A stretch of 8,820 nucleotides of DNA from Fen-1118 sp964491625 (GTDB lineage: Bacteria; Myxococcota_A; Polyangia; Fen-1088). Below the pieces are notes generated by a model that did not search any database, was not told the origin of the DNA, and saw only the letters and a program-made list of their open reading frames with translations. Below are positions 6,524 to 8,820 of this stretch, in pieces. The DNA lies in assembly GCA_964491625.1 (NCBI GenBank), contig CAZBIU010000293.1, forward strand, positions 1 through 8,820, written 5' to 3'. Both the position numbers and the translations under genes were made by a program. Position 1 is the stretch's first letter. Every line of letters begins with the position of its first letter.

Positions 6524-7146
6524 GGCTCAATAAATTTCGTGAGCGTGTCTAGAGCGGCATCCATGCTCTCAGGTTGCATGGAGAACTCGGTTGCCTCCGA
6601 GAAATCTTGAGATCTGTCCGCTACCAGAAGTACCAACGTGTCATCTTCGGCGCACGTGATACTAGCAAATCTGCGATGGTGCGAGCACTGTGAGTCGTCT
6701 TCTTCAACAAAGAAGTAATAGGATATTTCGCCATCGGCCGATGGCACGATTCTGTCTGGATAAAGATTCTTTGCCGCAAGGAGATGTTTGATTGTTGTCG
6801 CAAAAGCCCTGACAGCCTGGGAAGGTGGACTTTCGAGATGTGACCAGTCGGGCATCGGAAGCTCCTTCTCTGCCACATTGTCCAAGAAGCCCAGAATCGA
6901 CGCTGACGCGGCGGCGCTTGGTCGATAAGGAACAATCTTGAGGGGGCTTTCATCAACACACTTACAGTTCGAATGAAGCTGAATAGTAGTGTTTCCAGCA
7001 GCCACAATCGCAAACGGTTCTGTTCCTAGAGGGTGTGTCCCTAGGATAAAAACAGTGCCCGTAGCTACCCCTATTGCGGTGGTTTCGAATCGAACTGCTT
7101 GCAAAGCTGGTTTGGAGCTAACCGCAATATTGCTGTGTAGGTTCAC
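6508..7146 (-). CDS. Uncharacterised protein, second gene of the accessory operon
   Basis: A 212-aa protein that looks two-part. Residues 1-75 are strand-rich with a C-K-C pair (61-63) in IQLHSNCKCVD. Residues 84-205 have a helix (ILGFLDNVAEKEL), LPMPDWSHLESPP (96-108), a second helix, then RIVPSADGEISYYFF (132-146) and a strand-rich acidic end. That second half matches a pattern common in small bacterial hypotheticals (a W near 'P.W...G..PP', a helix, then 'P...P..DGEI...W/F'). No enzymatic motif is evident. GTG 7146 shares GTGA with the stop of the first operon gene, which fixes the start and implies coupled translation. Sample lines within the gene count about 45-48% GC (6661-6780), against about 70% in a line of the transglycosylase. 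Function unknown. Confidence 0.78.
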   Translation of the reverse strand: MNLHSNIAVSSKPALQAVRFETTAIGVATGTVFILGTHPLGTEPFAIVAAGNTTIQLHSNCKCVDESPLKIVPYRPSAAASASILGFLDNVAEKELPMPDWSHLESPPSQAVRAFATTIKHLLAAKNLYPDRIVPSADGEISYYFFVEEDDSQCSHHRRFASITCAEDDTLVLLVADRSQDFSEATEFSMQPESMDAALDTLTKFIEPCRAL

Positions 7147-7511
7147 GAAACGTCCTCATGCTGCTTTCCGGCCGACACGAAAGCAGCCTCAAGCTCCTTC
7201 ACCCGATCTCCCAGCCATTGGTGAAACGATTTGGCCATTTCGAGACTCATCATCACGTCAGCCTCCATCTCGCGGACGATTCCCTCTTTGCCAGTTCGTG
7301 CCACCGCCTCACCTACAACGCCATCCTGGGATATGTTTTGCGTGATGGTCTGAGGGATAGCTTGGCGCTCCGAAAAAATGGCGTAGTGGATTAGGGAGCG
7401 TGGCGTCACGCATCCGATGATACCATCGGCGTGGATCACCCTGAAGAAAGAACTCTTCACGTAGTGAAACGTAACCGTAGATGGAAGTGGCGGTTTGTTG
7501 GTTTCAGCCAT
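7143..7511 (-). CDS. Uncharacterised protein, first gene of the accessory operon
   Basis: A 122-aa cytoplasmic-looking protein. After a polar N-terminus (MAETNKPPLP), residues 13-56 read as a run of strands: VTFHYVKSSFFRVIHADG, then VTPRSLIHYAIFSERQAIP. Residues 74-111 pair a strand (EGIVREMEADVMM) with an amphipathic helix (SLEMAKSFHQWLGDRVKELE). The order (strand 'FFRV.HADG', short strands, 'D..MS...AK...WL...') faintly resembles DUF3467-type small proteins in topology, but I cannot claim membership. ATG 7511 is preceded by GGGG 9 nt upstream. A nearer upstream ATG at 7515 is in another frame and stops after three codons. It heads a three-gene operon with 4- and 16-bp overlaps. Function unknown. 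Confidence 0.8.
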   Translation of the reverse strand: MAETNKPPLPSTVTFHYVKSSFFRVIHADGIIGCVTPRSLIHYAIFSERQAIPQTITQNISQDGVVGEAVARTGKEGIVREMEADVMMSLEMAKSFHQWLGDRVKELEAAFVSAGKQHEDVS

Positions 7512-7622
7512 TCATTTTTGCCCCGTGTGGACGCAACGCAAAATCTCCTACCACGGGTCGGACATGCGTTCAACCGACATCGCGGCCTAGGAATTCCTCC
7601 CGTCGCTGGCTGCGGTGATGCG
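7512..7622 (-). promoter_or_regulatory. Probable promoter region of the three-gene operon
   Basis: This 111-bp gap precedes the first operon gene and follows the stop of the HTH gene. The best sigma-70-like match on the minus strand is TTGAAC (7573-7568) and TAGGAG (7550-7545) with a 17-bp spacer; the -10 box is poor. A 10-bp palindrome AGGAATTCCT lies at 7589-7598 just upstream and could be an operator, for example for the adjacent HTH protein. Read-through from the HTH gene is also possible, since no terminator is visible. Confidence 0.25.
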
Positions 7623-7886
7623 CTACGATATTCGCCCGCAGTGCGGACACGCCCCCGGCGGCGGATACTTCCCAGCGAGCAGGTCATCGAACGGCACGCA
7701 GGCAAGCCTGGCCACGCTGAAAGCCATGTTCACGCTGACGGCCTTGCGCTCCTTCTTCACGTTCAGGATGGTTGAAGGCGCAAACCCAAGCGCTTTCGCC
7801 AGCGGCTTCCAGCCTCCCGTTCGCACCCGCATGAAGCGCAGGGCTCCCAGCACGTGCCGTTGCTGTTGCGGCGTCAGCCCCTTCAC
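7623..7886 (-). CDS. Small Cro/C1-type HTH protein with C-terminal CPHCG motif
   Basis: An 87-aa protein, almost all of it a helix-turn-helix domain: helices at about 6-20 (QQQRHVLGALRFM), WKPLAKALG (26-34) as the support helix and APSTILNVKKER (36-47) as the recognition region, then VNMAFSVARLACVPFDDLLAGKYP. It ends with GACPHCGR, a single CxxC that could bind metal between two subunits. Small HTH proteins ending in a CPHCG-like motif are, from memory, frequent in Myxococcota. A DNA-binding regulator is the natural reading, target unknown. GTG 7886 has a good GGGAG at 7900-7896 about 9 nt upstream, inside the transposase gene, and the start shares GTGA with the transposase stop. The family pattern seems complete, so the protein is probably not truncated. 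Confidence 0.8.
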   Translation of the reverse strand: MKGLTPQQQRHVLGALRFMRVRTGGWKPLAKALGFAPSTILNVKKERKAVSVNMAFSVARLACVPFDDLLAGKYPPPGACPHCGRIS

Positions 7887-8820
7887 GCCACCGCTCTCCC
7901 AAGGAAGCTCGGCTCGATCCCGAGCCTGTGCATGGCGTGGACAAGGATCGACAGATTGTAGCAGAGCACCTTGCAGAGAATCTCATTCACTTGGGCGGTG
8001 AAGCGCTTCGACCGCACCGAGCCGCCAAACTTCCGCTTCACCGATGAGAAGGTGCTTTCGACGTTGTTCCGCTTCATGTAGGCGGCGAGAAACTCTTCCT
8101 GCTTGAACATGAAGACGGCGTGCATCTTGCGCCACGCAGGCGAGCCATCGTCCTGGCTGTTGAGCTTGAACGGGATGAAGGGCGAGGCGCCGGCCGTCTC
8201 GATGGCCTTCAGGTTGTCGTGGCCTAGATATGCTTTGTCGGCCGAGACCTCGCCCATCTCGAACCGCTCCTTCGTGGAAGACACCAGCTCGGGAAGCTGG
8301 GGCGAGTCGGCGCCTTCGCTGTCCGTGACCTTGACCGAGGCGATGATGTTGGTCATCGTGCCGACGATGGCGTGCGCCTTGAGCCAGGTCGCCATCTTCA
8401 TCTGCTTGCCGTACTTTGCGTCATACCAGCGGCGATAGACGCAGGTCCCGAAGCCGGTCGAATCCACCGCGAAGCTCGTCTCGATGCCGGCCAGCGGGGC
8501 GGCGCTCTGCTCGATCAGCTTGGTTAGGATGGCGGTCAGCTCGGGTTTCTCGAACGCAGCCAGGACGCTGTTGTAGTGCGGGGCGCGGGTCATGTTGCCG
8601 GCTTCGGCCGAGTCCTTGATATCGGTGGAGGCGCGGCGGGCTGACATGCCGACGTAGGCCTTCATCGTCATGGCGAAGACGACGTCCGAAAGCGGGATGG
8701 GCTTGGGACCGCGTCCGGCGTGCTCTGGCGTCTGGACCGTGTCGCAGAGCCCACGCAGAAGGGCCTGGACGGTGCCCTTCTCTTCGACTTGGGCGGCGTT
8801 GTAGGCCGTCCAGTCTTGCT
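7883..8820 (-). CDS. IS4/IS5-type DDE transposase, partial (N-terminus beyond window)
   Basis: The frame is open from the right edge to a TGA at 7883, giving 311 visible residues with no internal stop or frameshift. It moves an insertion sequence by cut-and-paste chemistry with an RNase H-like DDE core. The visible N-terminal part reads DWTAYNAAQVEEKGTVQALL, then GRGPKPIPLSDVVFAM and YVGMSARRASTDIKD, typical of this group. The catalytic acids are D in AVDSTGFG (8462-8464), D in VSADKAYLG (8237-8239) and E in RNNVESTFSSVKRKFGGSVR (8057-8059). It ends LSILVHAMHRLGIEPSF plus six residues. An internal ATG at 8671 is not the start because homology continues upstream of it. All key residues remain, so it may be active. 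I saw no terminal inverted repeat for the left IS end; the right end is outside the window. Family-level naming is from remembered pattern. Confidence 0.92.
   Translation of the reverse strand, partial: QDWTAYNAAQVEEKGTVQALLRGLCDTVQTPEHAGRGPKPIPLSDVVFAMTMKAYVGMSARRASTDIKDSAEAGNMTRAPHYNSVLAAFEKPELTAILTKLIEQSAAPLAGIETSFAVDSTGFGTCVYRRWYDAKYGKQMKMATWLKAHAIVGTMTNIIASVKVTDSEGADSPQLPELVSSTKERFEMGEVSADKAYLGHDNLKAIETAGASPFIPFKLNSQDDGSPAWRKMHAVFMFKQEEFLAAYMKRNNVESTFSSVKRKFGGSVRSKRFTAQVNEILCKVLCYNLSILVHAMHRLGIEPSFLGRAVA

Noticed and set aside
7615..8619. Plus-strand frames opposite the HTH and transposase genes
   Set aside because: They are antisense to genes with intact motifs, and their translations are low-complexity Arg/Ser-rich.

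Overview
The window looks like chromosome of a high-GC Gram-negative bacterium. A Myxococcota (former Deltaproteobacteria, Polyangia-like) host is my best guess. The reasons are the strong third-position GC of the housekeeping genes, an NtrC-type sigma-54 activator, a large periplasmic Slt-type transglycosylase, and a small HTH protein ending in a CPHCG motif, a type I associate with that phylum. The phylum call is inference and no rRNA is present to confirm it.

Left part (1-3515, minus strand, read right to left): ssb, then a secreted polysaccharide deacetylase whose likely start overlaps the end of ssb. A sigma-54 response regulator follows, then the 5' part of a YbjN-like gene that leaves the window at base 1. 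The four genes point the same way with gaps of 160 bp or less. A 157-bp divergent control region (3516-3672) with repeated CCCGGG palindromes separates ssb from a plus-strand soluble lytic transglycosylase gene (3673-5763). The deacetylase and the transglycosylase both plausibly act on the cell wall.

Middle (5764-6112): no gene. A hairpin-rich repeat array holds three copies of a GGAACCCT/AGGGTTCC hairpin, a 95-bp direct repeat in two near-identical copies, and a 17-bp tandem duplication. It marks the boundary between the housekeeping block and accessory DNA.

Right part (6113-8820, all minus strand): a three-gene operon of unknown function (7511 to 6113) whose genes overlap by 4 and 16 bp and whose base composition is visibly lower in GC than the left part. 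Upstream of it lie a small Cro/C1-type HTH gene with a C-terminal CPHCG motif and a DDE transposase running off the window's right edge. The transposase stop overlaps the HTH start by 4 bp. The three-gene cassette, between a repeat array and a transposase, is the best candidate here for an undescribed system, but the sequence alone does not show its function.
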